8,232 nt of DNA from Nanobdellota archaeon (GTDB taxonomy: Archaea > Nanobdellota > Nanobdellia > Woesearchaeales > GCA-2686295): the NCBI GenBank assembly GCA_018812505.1, contig JAHJDK010000203.1, positions 1-8,232 on the forward strand, read 5' to 3'. Under the pieces are notes generated by a model that saw only the letters and a program-made list of their open reading frames with translations, was not told the DNA's origin and searched no databases. Of the stretch, positions 1 through 6,800 are shown piece by piece (positions within the stretch are counted from its first letter, which is position 1; the number at the start of each line of letters is the position of its first letter). A program made the position numbers and the translations under genes.

Positions 1-392
1 AAACCGCTTACATTAAAATCAGGACTGCCCAAACTTGTCAAACCGTCATTATCTTCATTAACTATAACCTTAATAACAGGAGGATTATCATTTGACTCTA
101 TAAAAACACAGAAATCACCTGCTATCCCAAGTTCTTCCTTTAAAGCCTGATAATCTTCATCACCAAGTTCTATAAACACATTCTCATCAAACTCTCCAGT
201 CTTTGAATCAACCAATCCTTTATCATACAACTTTTCAGCAATATAATCTGCTTTTGAACTATAATCCTTAACCTTAGATTCTTTCTCACCGCCAATCAAA
301 GAATAAAAAATAACCATGATTAACATGAACACCAGCAAACCAATGACTAAATCAACAGACCAAGCTTGTGCCTTTCTAGAGAATCTCGTCAT
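1..392 (-). CDS. Prepilin-like membrane-anchored protein with class III signal, C-terminus off the left edge
   Basis: The gene reads from an ATG at 392-390 to the left edge with no stop, giving 130 complete codons. The N-terminus is short and basic (MTRFSRKA), followed by QAWSVDL and then a hydrophobic segment at about residues 13-35. This matches an archaeal class III (prepilin) signal: a basic residue, a small residue, a cut before Gln, then the hydrophobic helix that stays as the N-terminal stem. The predicted cut by a PibD/FlaK-type peptidase is after Ala8. The remainder is a charged, soluble, probably extracellular domain with a DFCVFIES stretch at residues 93-100, a pattern I associate with surface or pilus-like proteins of DPANN archaea. 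The start is supported by a Shine-Dalgarno-like GGGGTG four bases upstream. It follows the regulator gene on the same strand after 54 bases and may have its own promoter. The exact family is not recognised, and a plain signal-anchored protein is the alternative. Confidence 0.75.
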   Translation of the reverse strand, partial: MTRFSRKAQAWSVDLVIGLLVFMLIMVIFYSLIGGEKESKVKDYSSKADYIAEKLYDKGLVDSKTGEFDENVFIELGDEDYQALKEELGIAGDFCVFIESNDNPPVIKVIVNEDNDGLTSLGSPDFNVSG

Positions 393-396
393 TATA

Positions 397-402
397 CACC
401 CC
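397..402 (-). promoter_or_regulatory. Shine-Dalgarno-like site of the prepilin-like gene
   Basis: On the minus strand GGGGTG lies four bases upstream of the ATG at 392. It can pair with the archaeal 16S 3' end (CACCUC) with one G-U pair. It is the only gene start in the window where I see such a site; the other visible starts look leaderless. Confidence 0.5.
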
Positions 403-427
403 TTATGGCTAATTAAAAATACTGATG

Positions 428-433
428 TTTAAA
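428..433 (-). promoter_or_regulatory. Possible TATA box of the prepilin-like gene
   Basis: TTTAAA on the minus strand is centred about 38 bases upstream of the ATG at 392. Transcription starting about 26 bases downstream would give a leader of roughly 12 bases, just enough to hold the GGGGTG site. The region is AT-rich, so a chance match is quite possible. Confidence 0.35.
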
Positions 434-447
434 AAAGTTTCTTTTTT
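431..447 (-). terminator. Possible terminator after the TrmB-family gene
   Basis: A perfect seven-base inverted repeat (AAAAAAG, 3-base loop, CTTTTTT) begins at the last stop codon of the regulator gene. On the minus strand its second arm is a run of six T. Archaeal termination relies mainly on T runs, so this may end the regulator transcript. It also overlaps the putative TATA box of the next gene. The stem is almost all A-T and weak. Confidence 0.35.
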
Positions 448-1181
448 CAAGGCCTAAATTCAGAATTATCCCATAACTGCTTAAAATAATTCCTGTAACT
501 TTCTGCAAGATTCTTATCTATTATCCTAACAGCAAACGGGAATTCCTCGTACCAGAATATAATCACTAACCTGTCACCATATATCCAATTAGAAGCAGGT
601 GATTCAAAACTATCTGACATATATTTAACATTTGTGTGTCTCATATCTGAGAATTCCTTTCCTCTTTTCAACCCCTGGCTAGTTTTTACACAGATGACAT
701 TCAACTTTATACCAAACTTCTGCCTGTCTCTTTCAAAAGCATGCACCCCTGGACCCATAACTTCAGGACCTTTTCCAGGTATGTTAAAAGCAAACCAATC
801 CTTCTTCTGTTTCAGCAAATCATTAAAAATAGTCTTTATGCCCTCCCTCCCTTCAAGAACTTCAATTACTGGCCTGTTCTTTCTAGGTTTATGTAATTCT
901 GTCAGCTGTGAAAGGATTGAGTTGAGAATGTTTTCTTTTTCCTTAAGCATAGACATTATCTTATTCGGCTCTGCAGCCCTGTAATATCTTACATTATTTT
1001 TCAGTATGTAGGTCGCTACCCCTTTTTCAGACATACGCTCAAGTATTGAATATAGCAAGCTCCTGTTGATCTTCGTCCTTTCAGCTATCTCAGAAACGAG
1101 TGCATCCTCTAATTCAAGCAGTGCAAGATACACCTTGCTTTCATGATCATCAAGCCCTATCTTCTTAAGTTCTTCAAGCAC
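447..1181 (-). CDS. TrmB-family winged-helix transcription regulator
   Basis: The protein is 244 residues when read from the GTG at 1181-1179. Residues 1-70 form a winged helix of the TrmB type: an LEELKKIGL opening, then HESKVYLALLELEDALVSEI, then the recognition helix region NRSLLYSILERMSEKG, then a wing ending in YYRAAEP. A helical linker follows (KIMSMLKEKENILNSIL), then an alpha/beta effector domain to the end (from RPVIEVLEGREGIKTIF to ESYRNYFKQLWD). The long sugar-binding C-terminal domain of the maltose regulator TrmB is missing, so the ligand cannot be guessed. I chose GTG over the upstream in-frame TTG at 1196-1194 because a TATA box at 1203-1210 lies about 26 bases before the GTG but only 11 before the TTG. 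The five extra residues from TTG (MIIII) are also unlike the family. It is divergent from the radical SAM gene and shares a palindromic promoter region with it, so control of both itself and that gene is likely. Confidence 0.88.
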   Translation of the reverse strand: MLEELKKIGLDDHESKVYLALLELEDALVSEIAERTKINRSLLYSILERMSEKGVATYILKNNVRYYRAAEPNKIMSMLKEKENILNSILSQLTELHKPRKNRPVIEVLEGREGIKTIFNDLLKQKKDWFAFNIPGKGPEVMGPGVHAFERDRQKFGIKLNVICVKTSQGLKRGKEFSDMRHTNVKYMSDSFESPASNWIYGDRLVIIFWYEEFPFAVRIIDKNLAESYRNYFKQLWDNSEFRP

Positions 1182-1202
1182 AATAATAATAATCAAATAA
1201 AC

Positions 1203-1210
1203 TATTTAAA
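1203..1210 (-). promoter_or_regulatory. TATA box of the TrmB-family gene
   Basis: On the minus strand TTTAAATA is centred about 26 bases upstream of the GTG at 1181. That spacing predicts a transcript starting at or next to the start codon, so the mRNA would be leaderless. No Shine-Dalgarno site is visible before the GTG, which fits. Confidence 0.65.
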
Positions 1211-1212
1211 TG

Positions 1213-1235
1213 TTGTTGTTAAAATAAAACAACAA
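1213..1235. promoter_or_regulatory. Inverted-repeat operator between divergent promoters
   Basis: The arms TTGTTGTT (1213-1220) and AACAACAA (1228-1235) are perfect inverted copies separated by seven bases. The centre at 1224 is equidistant from the two outward TATA boxes at 1203-1210 and 1239-1246, and the arms fall where transcription factor B would contact both promoters. The symmetry extends outward, imperfectly by one base, into the two TATTTAAAT blocks. A dimeric regulator bound here could block both promoters, or activate from upstream. The adjacent TrmB-family protein is the obvious candidate. The assignment of protein to site is inference. Confidence 0.55.
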
Positions 1236-1238
1236 AGA

Positions 1239-1246
1239 TTTAAATA
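1239..1246 (+). promoter_or_regulatory. TATA box of the radical SAM gene
   Basis: TTTAAATA preceded by purine-rich CAAAGA, suitable as a BRE, is centred about 29 bases before the ATG at 1271. The predicted transcript starts within a few bases of the start codon, so it is essentially leaderless. No Shine-Dalgarno site is present. Confidence 0.65.
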
Positions 1247-1253
1247 ATAAAAC

Positions 1254-1265
1254 TACTATACAGTA
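1254..1265. promoter_or_regulatory. Second small palindrome next to the radical SAM transcription start
   Basis: TACTATACAGTA matches its own reverse complement at 10 of 12 positions (TACT, four bases, AGTA). It lies between the TATA box and the start codon, where a bound protein would block RNA polymerase. From memory, the maltose TrmB regulator binds a short TACT...AGTA palindrome. The resemblance is suggestive only, as the site is short and AT-rich. Confidence 0.3.
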
Positions 1266-1270
1266 ATAAA

Positions 1271-2728
1271 ATGAAAGTTTTATTTATATATCCTTCAAAT
1301 AAATACAGCAATACAAACACTTCAACCTACTCGCTGCCATTAGGTTTAGGATCTATAGCAACATATTCTAAACAAAAAATAAGTGAGTTGGAAATAAAAA
1401 TATTAGATGGCTCGATAATGAGTCATGAAGAACAAAAAGAAATCCTTGCAAATTTTAAACCTGATGTTACAGCAATAAGCCCGACAATATGCAGCCATGA
1501 GAATGGCTTGAAACTAGGAGAACAGGCAAAAAACCTGAACTCAACAGTATTCTTAGGAGGAGTGAATTCTACAAATTTATGGTACAGCATTCTAAAAAAC
1601 AATGAATTCATAGATGGGGTTTTTCTATATGACGGAGAAGAAGGATTTTTTCAAACACTAAACAGAATATCTGAATACAGATTATTTGGATCTGAAGTCT
1701 TCAACGCAGTTCGTAATCTTGCACACAGAGACAAATACAACAATCCAACAGCACCAGAACACATATACATACCAAGAATCTCAGACATTCCAAACATAGA
1801 CTACTCATTATTTGACCTTGAAACACACTTCAAAAAAACAAACTCAAAAGGATTTGGAAACGCAGTTGCATATTACGCAGGCAAAGGGTGTATGAAAAGA
1901 GGAAAAGTAAATCTGAAAAGAAATTATTCCTTTAAAGACTACCAAGAACTTATTAAAACAATGAACACCTGCACCTTCTGTGGAAGAAACGAAGTAGGCT
2001 TCAGAACAATGAAAGAAAATAGAGAAGCTGAAATAATAAAAGAGTTAAACAAAAAATACGGAGTAACATGGTTCTTCAATGTACAAGACACAGTAAATCT
2101 ACAAAACAAAACCCCCATAGGAGTAGAAGGAACATACAGATTATTTATAGGATTAAAATCAGTAACCCAAAAAAATATAGATACACTAAAAAACAGATAC
2201 GGAGAAAATTTGATATTTCAGGTTGGAATAGAAACTGTAAGTCCTGAGATGAGAAGGGTTTTCGGAAAGAAAGCAACAGATCAAAAAGATGTATCAGAAA
2301 AAACAGAACTTATGTACAAAAACAACATACAATTACATGCCAGCTTCGTACTAGGTGGAAGAGGAGAAACCCCTAAAAGTATGAAACAAACACTTGATAC
2401 AGCAATAAAAATATCAAAATACCAAAACACCACATGGATTCTTGTAAGTCCGCAACTAATACTACCAGGATCACCAGATTACAATGCATTGCTTCAAATG
2501 CCCTTAATGCATAACAAATATTATCAAAAAGATTATATAGACATAACTGAAATAAGCAATGACTTCATGCGATACTTCGTGCCAAACCTCACAAGAAAAG
2601 AAATAATCAACACCATTAAAGAAACATTCTCAAAAATAAACAATCCAAATACAATTCTTGATATTAAAGGAGTAACTGCAGAAGAAGAAATATACATAAA
2701 ACCAAGAAGAATATATACAAGTGTCTAA
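1271..2728 (+). CDS. Cobalamin-binding-type radical SAM protein with an interrupted cluster motif
   Basis: The protein has 485 residues. Residues 1-140 resemble the N-terminal B12-binding domain of radical SAM enzymes: VLFIYPS, SLPLGLGSIATY, ILDG, KPDVTAISPTICS, VFLGGVNS and a DGEEGFF stretch. No DxHxxG histidine motif is present, as is usual in this class. The radical SAM domain starts near residue 195 with YYAGKGC. The cluster cysteines are C207, C234 and C237; the only other cysteine is C74. The normal CX3CX2C spacing is therefore replaced by C-X26-C-X2-C, with a lysine-rich insert. After the motif the domain is ordinary: FFNVQD, FQVGIETVSPEMRRVFGKKA, and FVLGGRGETPKSMKQTL at about 317-375. 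A C-terminal region with no clear domain ends at 485. The family includes methyltransferases, methylthiotransferases and other radical chemistry enzymes; the substrate is not predictable. The ATG is supported by the TATA box 29 bases upstream. rtcA follows after 35 bases. Codons for Asp in the middle of the gene are nearly all GAC, unlike the protease gene. Confidence 0.85.
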   Translation: MKVLFIYPSNKYSNTNTSTYSLPLGLGSIATYSKQKISELEIKILDGSIMSHEEQKEILANFKPDVTAISPTICSHENGLKLGEQAKNLNSTVFLGGVNSTNLWYSILKNNEFIDGVFLYDGEEGFFQTLNRISEYRLFGSEVFNAVRNLAHRDKYNNPTAPEHIYIPRISDIPNIDYSLFDLETHFKKTNSKGFGNAVAYYAGKGCMKRGKVNLKRNYSFKDYQELIKTMNTCTFCGRNEVGFRTMKENREAEIIKELNKKYGVTWFFNVQDTVNLQNKTPIGVEGTYRLFIGLKSVTQKNIDTLKNRYGENLIFQVGIETVSPEMRRVFGKKATDQKDVSEKTELMYKNNIQLHASFVLGGRGETPKSMKQTLDTAIKISKYQNTTWILVSPQLILPGSPDYNALLQMPLMHNKYYQKDYIDITEISNDFMRYFVPNLTRKEIINTIKETFSKINNPNTILDIKGVTAEEEIYIKPRRIYTSV

Positions 2729-2731
2729 ACA

Positions 2732-2739
2732 TTTTTAAA
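2732..2739 (+). promoter_or_regulatory. Possible TATA box of rtcA
   Basis: TTTTTAAA lies just after the radical SAM stop codon and is centred about 28 bases before the rtcA ATG. The leader CAAACCTCATTA has no Shine-Dalgarno site, so rtcA may be transcribed as a leaderless mRNA from here, with or without read-through from upstream. The same T run could help end the upstream transcript. Confidence 0.45.
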
Positions 2740-2763
2740 AACAAACAGATTCAAACCTCATTA

Positions 2764-3798
2764 ATGATAAAACTTGATGGTTCACATGGTGAAGGTGGAG
2801 GAGCAATCCTTAGACAAGCACTAGCGCTAAGCACATTAACAGGTAAATCTTTTGAAATTAATAACATCAGAAAAGGAAGACCTCAACCTGGATTGAAAGC
2901 TCAACACCTGCATTCAATTATAGCTTTAGAAAAAATTTCTGGTTGCTCAGTAACCAATTGCGAGGTTGGTTCTGAAGCATTGACATTTATACCTGGAGAG
3001 ATAAAAAACAAAACAATAGATATAGACGTGGGAACTGCCGGCTCGATAACTCTTTTAATGCAATCATTGATAATGCCAATAGTTTTTTCAGGTAAAAAAG
3101 TAACTTTGAACATTACAGGCGGCACAGATGTCAAATGGTCTCAGCCAATAGATTATTTCACAAACGTGGTTGTTCCAAGACTAAAGGATTACGCAGATAT
3201 AGAGGTTAAAACCATGCTTAGAGGATATTATCCTAAAGGCGGTGGAAAAGTCATAGTTAAGATAAACAGCAAAGCAATAGGTGCAGAGCTTAAACCATTA
3301 GAACTAACAGACCAAGGAGAACTGTTGCAGATAAGAGGGGTATCACACGCTTCAAGTGAGCTTGAAAATGCACGTGTGGCAGATAGACAAGCCAGCACTG
3401 CGGAAATACTTCTATCAGATTTAAAAGTGCCTATCAATATAAGCAGACAATACGCTAACTCCTTAAGCATTGGTTCTGGAATAACACTATGGGCTATGTT
3501 TATAAAAAAATATGTAAATATATCGGTACCGATAGTATTAGGTGCTGATTCACTAGGAGATAAAGGAAAGAAAGCAGAGGAAGTAGGCAGGGAAGCAGCA
3601 CTCAACCTAAAAAAAGAGATTAGCTCAAAAGCAGTGATAGACCAATACCTGACAGACCAGCTAATACCTATGCTGGGAATAGTAAGAGGAGCGGTAAAAA
3701 CCTCAAAAGTAACTAATCACACAAAATCAAATATATACGTGACAGAGCAATTCTTAGACGTGAAGTTCAAGATAGAAGGAAACATTATTTCTGTATAA
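2764..3798 (+). CDS. rtcA: RNA 3'-terminal phosphate cyclase RtcA
   Basis: RtcA converts an RNA 3'-phosphate to a 2',3'-cyclic phosphate using ATP, through an enzyme-AMP intermediate on a histidine. It acts in the cytoplasm in RNA end processing and repair. The 344-residue length is normal. Family motifs are in order: DGSHGEGGGAILR at 5-17, IRKGRPQPGLKAQHL at 35-49, DVGTAGSITLLMQ at 88-100, NITGGTD at 116-122, GYYPKGGGKV at 154-163, and YLTDQLIPM at 295-303. The nucleophile aligns to His319 in TNHTKSNIYVTEQFL, matching His309 of the E. coli enzyme in its CHLLTNI context. The protein should thus be active, and not an inactive Rcl1-like paralogue. No RtcB ligase is in the window. The gene follows the radical SAM gene by 35 bases on the same strand and ends in a convergent arrangement with the protease. 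Confidence 0.95.
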   Translation: MIKLDGSHGEGGGAILRQALALSTLTGKSFEINNIRKGRPQPGLKAQHLHSIIALEKISGCSVTNCEVGSEALTFIPGEIKNKTIDIDVGTAGSITLLMQSLIMPIVFSGKKVTLNITGGTDVKWSQPIDYFTNVVVPRLKDYADIEVKTMLRGYYPKGGGKVIVKINSKAIGAELKPLELTDQGELLQIRGVSHASSELENARVADRQASTAEILLSDLKVPINISRQYANSLSIGSGITLWAMFIKKYVNISVPIVLGADSLGDKGKKAEEVGREAALNLKKEISSKAVIDQYLTDQLIPMLGIVRGAVKTSKVTNHTKSNIYVTEQFLDVKFKIEGNIISV

Positions 3799-3800
3799 GG

Positions 3801-3828
3801 ATTACTGTTTAAATATTTTACAGGTAAT
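3801..3828 (+). terminator. Hairpin between convergent genes, possible terminator
   Basis: ATTACTGT (3801-3808) and ACAGGTAAT (3820-3828) can pair over eight base pairs with one bulged G, around an AT-rich loop of 11 bases. On the plus strand a run of five T follows at 3835-3839. The hairpin sits directly after the rtcA stop and touches the protease stop codon, so it could serve transcripts from both sides. Hairpins are not essential for archaeal termination, so the T run may matter more. Confidence 0.4.
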
Positions 3829-6800
3829 TACTGCTTTTTATTCAAAGTTCTAAATACAACTCTTGATAAAGCTGTTGGTCTTTTAAAAGGAGATACTTCA
3901 CGATGAGAAATTGCTTGTTGTTCTAAATCTTTAATATGTGGATGAGTATTTAATTCTTCATCTGCTCTTAACAATGGCACAGGTGTTTTTATAGGAATTG
4001 GTCTTGGTATAGGTATTACTTCTCTTCCAATTCTAAGGTTTAATAGAAGTGTTTTTTCACCTACTACAAAACCTTGATATTTAACTGTTTGTTTAAGTTT
4101 AAGCAGCCCATATTCATCCTTTCTAGGGATTATTAGTAATTGGTTGTTTTCATTCAAAAATATTTTCGCTACTTGAGTATTTTGAATGATTTCCCACTTG
4201 CTTTCAAAATCTTCAGATGAAGAGATGTCTAAACTGTATTCATCATCCAGCTCTATAACTTTATTTTCTTTAATAGTTTTAGTAGCTGTTTTTGTTTCTC
4301 GAATCTCATTGAGTAATTTAACTAAATCTAAAACATTGACTGAATTATCTTTATTCATATCTGCAACATACTCTTCATATTCAGAAGGATTTATTCTTTC
4401 TAATATGATGTCAACTATCATCGCAGAATCTTCAATGCTTAGTTCTCGATCATAATTAACGTCACCTAATAGCCATGTTTTGAAATAATAAACTATTGAT
4501 TCAGTAGTTACAGAACAACTTCTATTATCACAAGATAAAACTGTGAAATAATAATCAGTATTCTCTTCTAAATTAGACAATATTACTTCATGATTTCTGA
4601 CAAAATTAGAATTATTAATTTCATTTGATAAACTTTCATCTAGTCCATATTGTACAATTGAGTTTGAATTATTGTTAGTGTCCCATGTTATAATTGCTGA
4701 GTTTTCAGTTAGTTCATAACTTACATTTGAAATTTTAACTCCTGGGTGTACTGTGATATTAAAACGTTGATAGGTTTCACTTTCTTCATCATATTCATCA
4801 CTTACTATAATTAATAATGAGAAAATTCCCTCTTCATATGGAGTTCCTTCTACAAGACCTGTTTGAGAATTTATATCAAGCCAACCCATATCAGTAGTTA
4901 TTGCAAAACCATACATTAATGAATCTCCATCCAAATCATACGCATCTACATCGTACTCATATTTGCCTCCAACATAAGCATCAATTACAGGTGTGCTGTT
5001 AATTACTGGTTTTCGGTTTGTGTTCTGGACATGAACTCTGAATGTTTGTGAACTGTTGAATTCATTGTCTGTTACAATTATTCTAAAGCTGTAATCTCCT
5101 GCATCTTCAAAATCTGGAGTCCATGAAAAAATATTTTCGTTTTGGTCGAATCTGGAATCATTTATGCTAAAACTCAAATCATCATTGTTTGCATCGGTTG
5201 CACTTGCAATTATTGTTATTGTTTTATTTTCATAAGTTGTCATGTTTGATATTGGCTGGAGTATGGGTGGGTAATGAGGTTCTTCGATTGTTGAAAACCT
5301 TACTGCTTCATAAACAAATGTTCCGTCTGTTTTTGAACAATTCAAGTATACAACATAACTATTGTTCCAATCAAGTTGAATTAAATGTGAATGTGTAGTT
5401 GTGCCTGTTTGGTTCATTGGCAACCAAACATTTGCATAGTTTAACTCGTACTCACATGTTGCAGGCCAGTTAGTTGTTGCTGTTAGCAAAACCTTGTTGT
5501 CTTCAATCACTGCATTATTCTTCGGATTAGTTATTGTGATATGTAGTGGTTCGAGGTTTATGTCAAAGTAAATTGTTTTTTCGTTCAAATCATATATTCC
5601 TGTGTTTCCTGCTCTCATAGTCAGCTTTAATTCTTCATTTGCATAATCAAGTGGTATGTCATACCAGAAATCGAAGTTTCCAAGGTCATTTGTAGGATAT
5701 GAATCAACGTATAAATCATCAACAAAGAAGTCAACTTTCAAGTACCCTGCTCCAGAATCATCATCAAGCAATGAACCATCAATGTAAATCTCATCTCCGC
5801 CTTTATAAACTTCATAGTCATATTCTAATTCAAAGTTCAATGGCTGTGTTTTCATACTAACAGATTTTATTTCAACCTGATGTGTTTGATTATGTTCATC
5901 CTCTGCAAATACTATTATATCTAAATGTTTCAAAGTGGAAATGTTAAGAATTATAGAATATAAATCACCATCAACAATGTAAGGAATTTCAATCCATGAA
6001 AAACCATTCCAATAACTGAAATTAATTTTTTTCAAATCAGTATCATCAGTTATGTTGGCAGTTATTGTAAAAGGTACTCCAACTTCATATCTTGGCGGAG
6101 CATTAATATCCTTTATTATCGGCACATCTGATAAATATGGAAATGTGAATTCTATCGTGTCTATTGTTTTATTATACAACTCATATAATGTCGGGATTTC
6201 AAGTTTTACTTTGTAGTCAGCTGCCAAATATATTATGAAATTGAAGTAGTCAAACCAATTCTTGTAATAATCTACCAGTGGAGTTCCATACATGTATGCT
6301 CCATTCCGATAGATTGTATAGTATGGTTTTTCAAAACTAATCTCTTTATAAACTTCACCAGTTACTTCATCTCCTACCGAATATTCTGTGTCTTTCCAAA
6401 GATAAGTGTCATAATTGTATCCTCTCATAAATTTATAAGTGCTCGTAACATTAATCCTATCGCCATAAGGAGTTGTATATCCTATTATGTACCCTCTTAA
6501 AGGGTTGTATGGCGCTGTTCCAAACCATAATTCTTTATAATCTCCAGGAATTGCATGTATTGCGTCAAATCCTTTTTCTGAATTGTATTGTTCCTCTTGT
6601 CCCATTGCATTCCAGAAGTCCTGTTGTTGATCTGTTAATTTTGGACTGGTAGGGTCATAAGACAAATAATTAATATTTACAAAGTTAAAGAAACTCCAAT
6701 CTATTTGATAACCATATCCTTCTTGTGTGCCCATGAAATAATAATGTCTGTCAAGTGGTGCTGAAAAAGGCACTACTGTTGTGTATAAACTTGCGTATTG

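Noticed and set aside
634..984. Open frame on the plus strand opposite the TrmB-family gene
   Set aside because: It is antisense to a well-supported gene, has no recognisable domain and no promoter of its own.
1211..1220. GTT triplet run as a microsatellite
   Set aside because: Only three units are present, and the run is one arm of an inverted repeat, which explains it better.
3228..3605. Open frame on the minus strand opposite rtcA
   Set aside because: It overlaps a strongly conserved gene entirely and resembles no known protein.
3646..3672. Apparent loss of the RtcA catalytic histidine near the YLTDQL motif
   Set aside because: The nucleophile of the family lies further on, in the segment matching CHLLTNI of the E. 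coli enzyme. Here it is present as His319.
3801..3833. Direct repeat ATTACTG (3801 and 3827) as an insertion footprint or attachment site
   Set aside because: Seven bases in AT-rich DNA is weak. No mobile element lies between the copies, and the hairpin explains most of the pattern.
4186..4455. Open frame on the plus strand opposite the dockerin region
   Set aside because: It is a Ser/Leu-rich shadow of the protease coding strand with no start signal.
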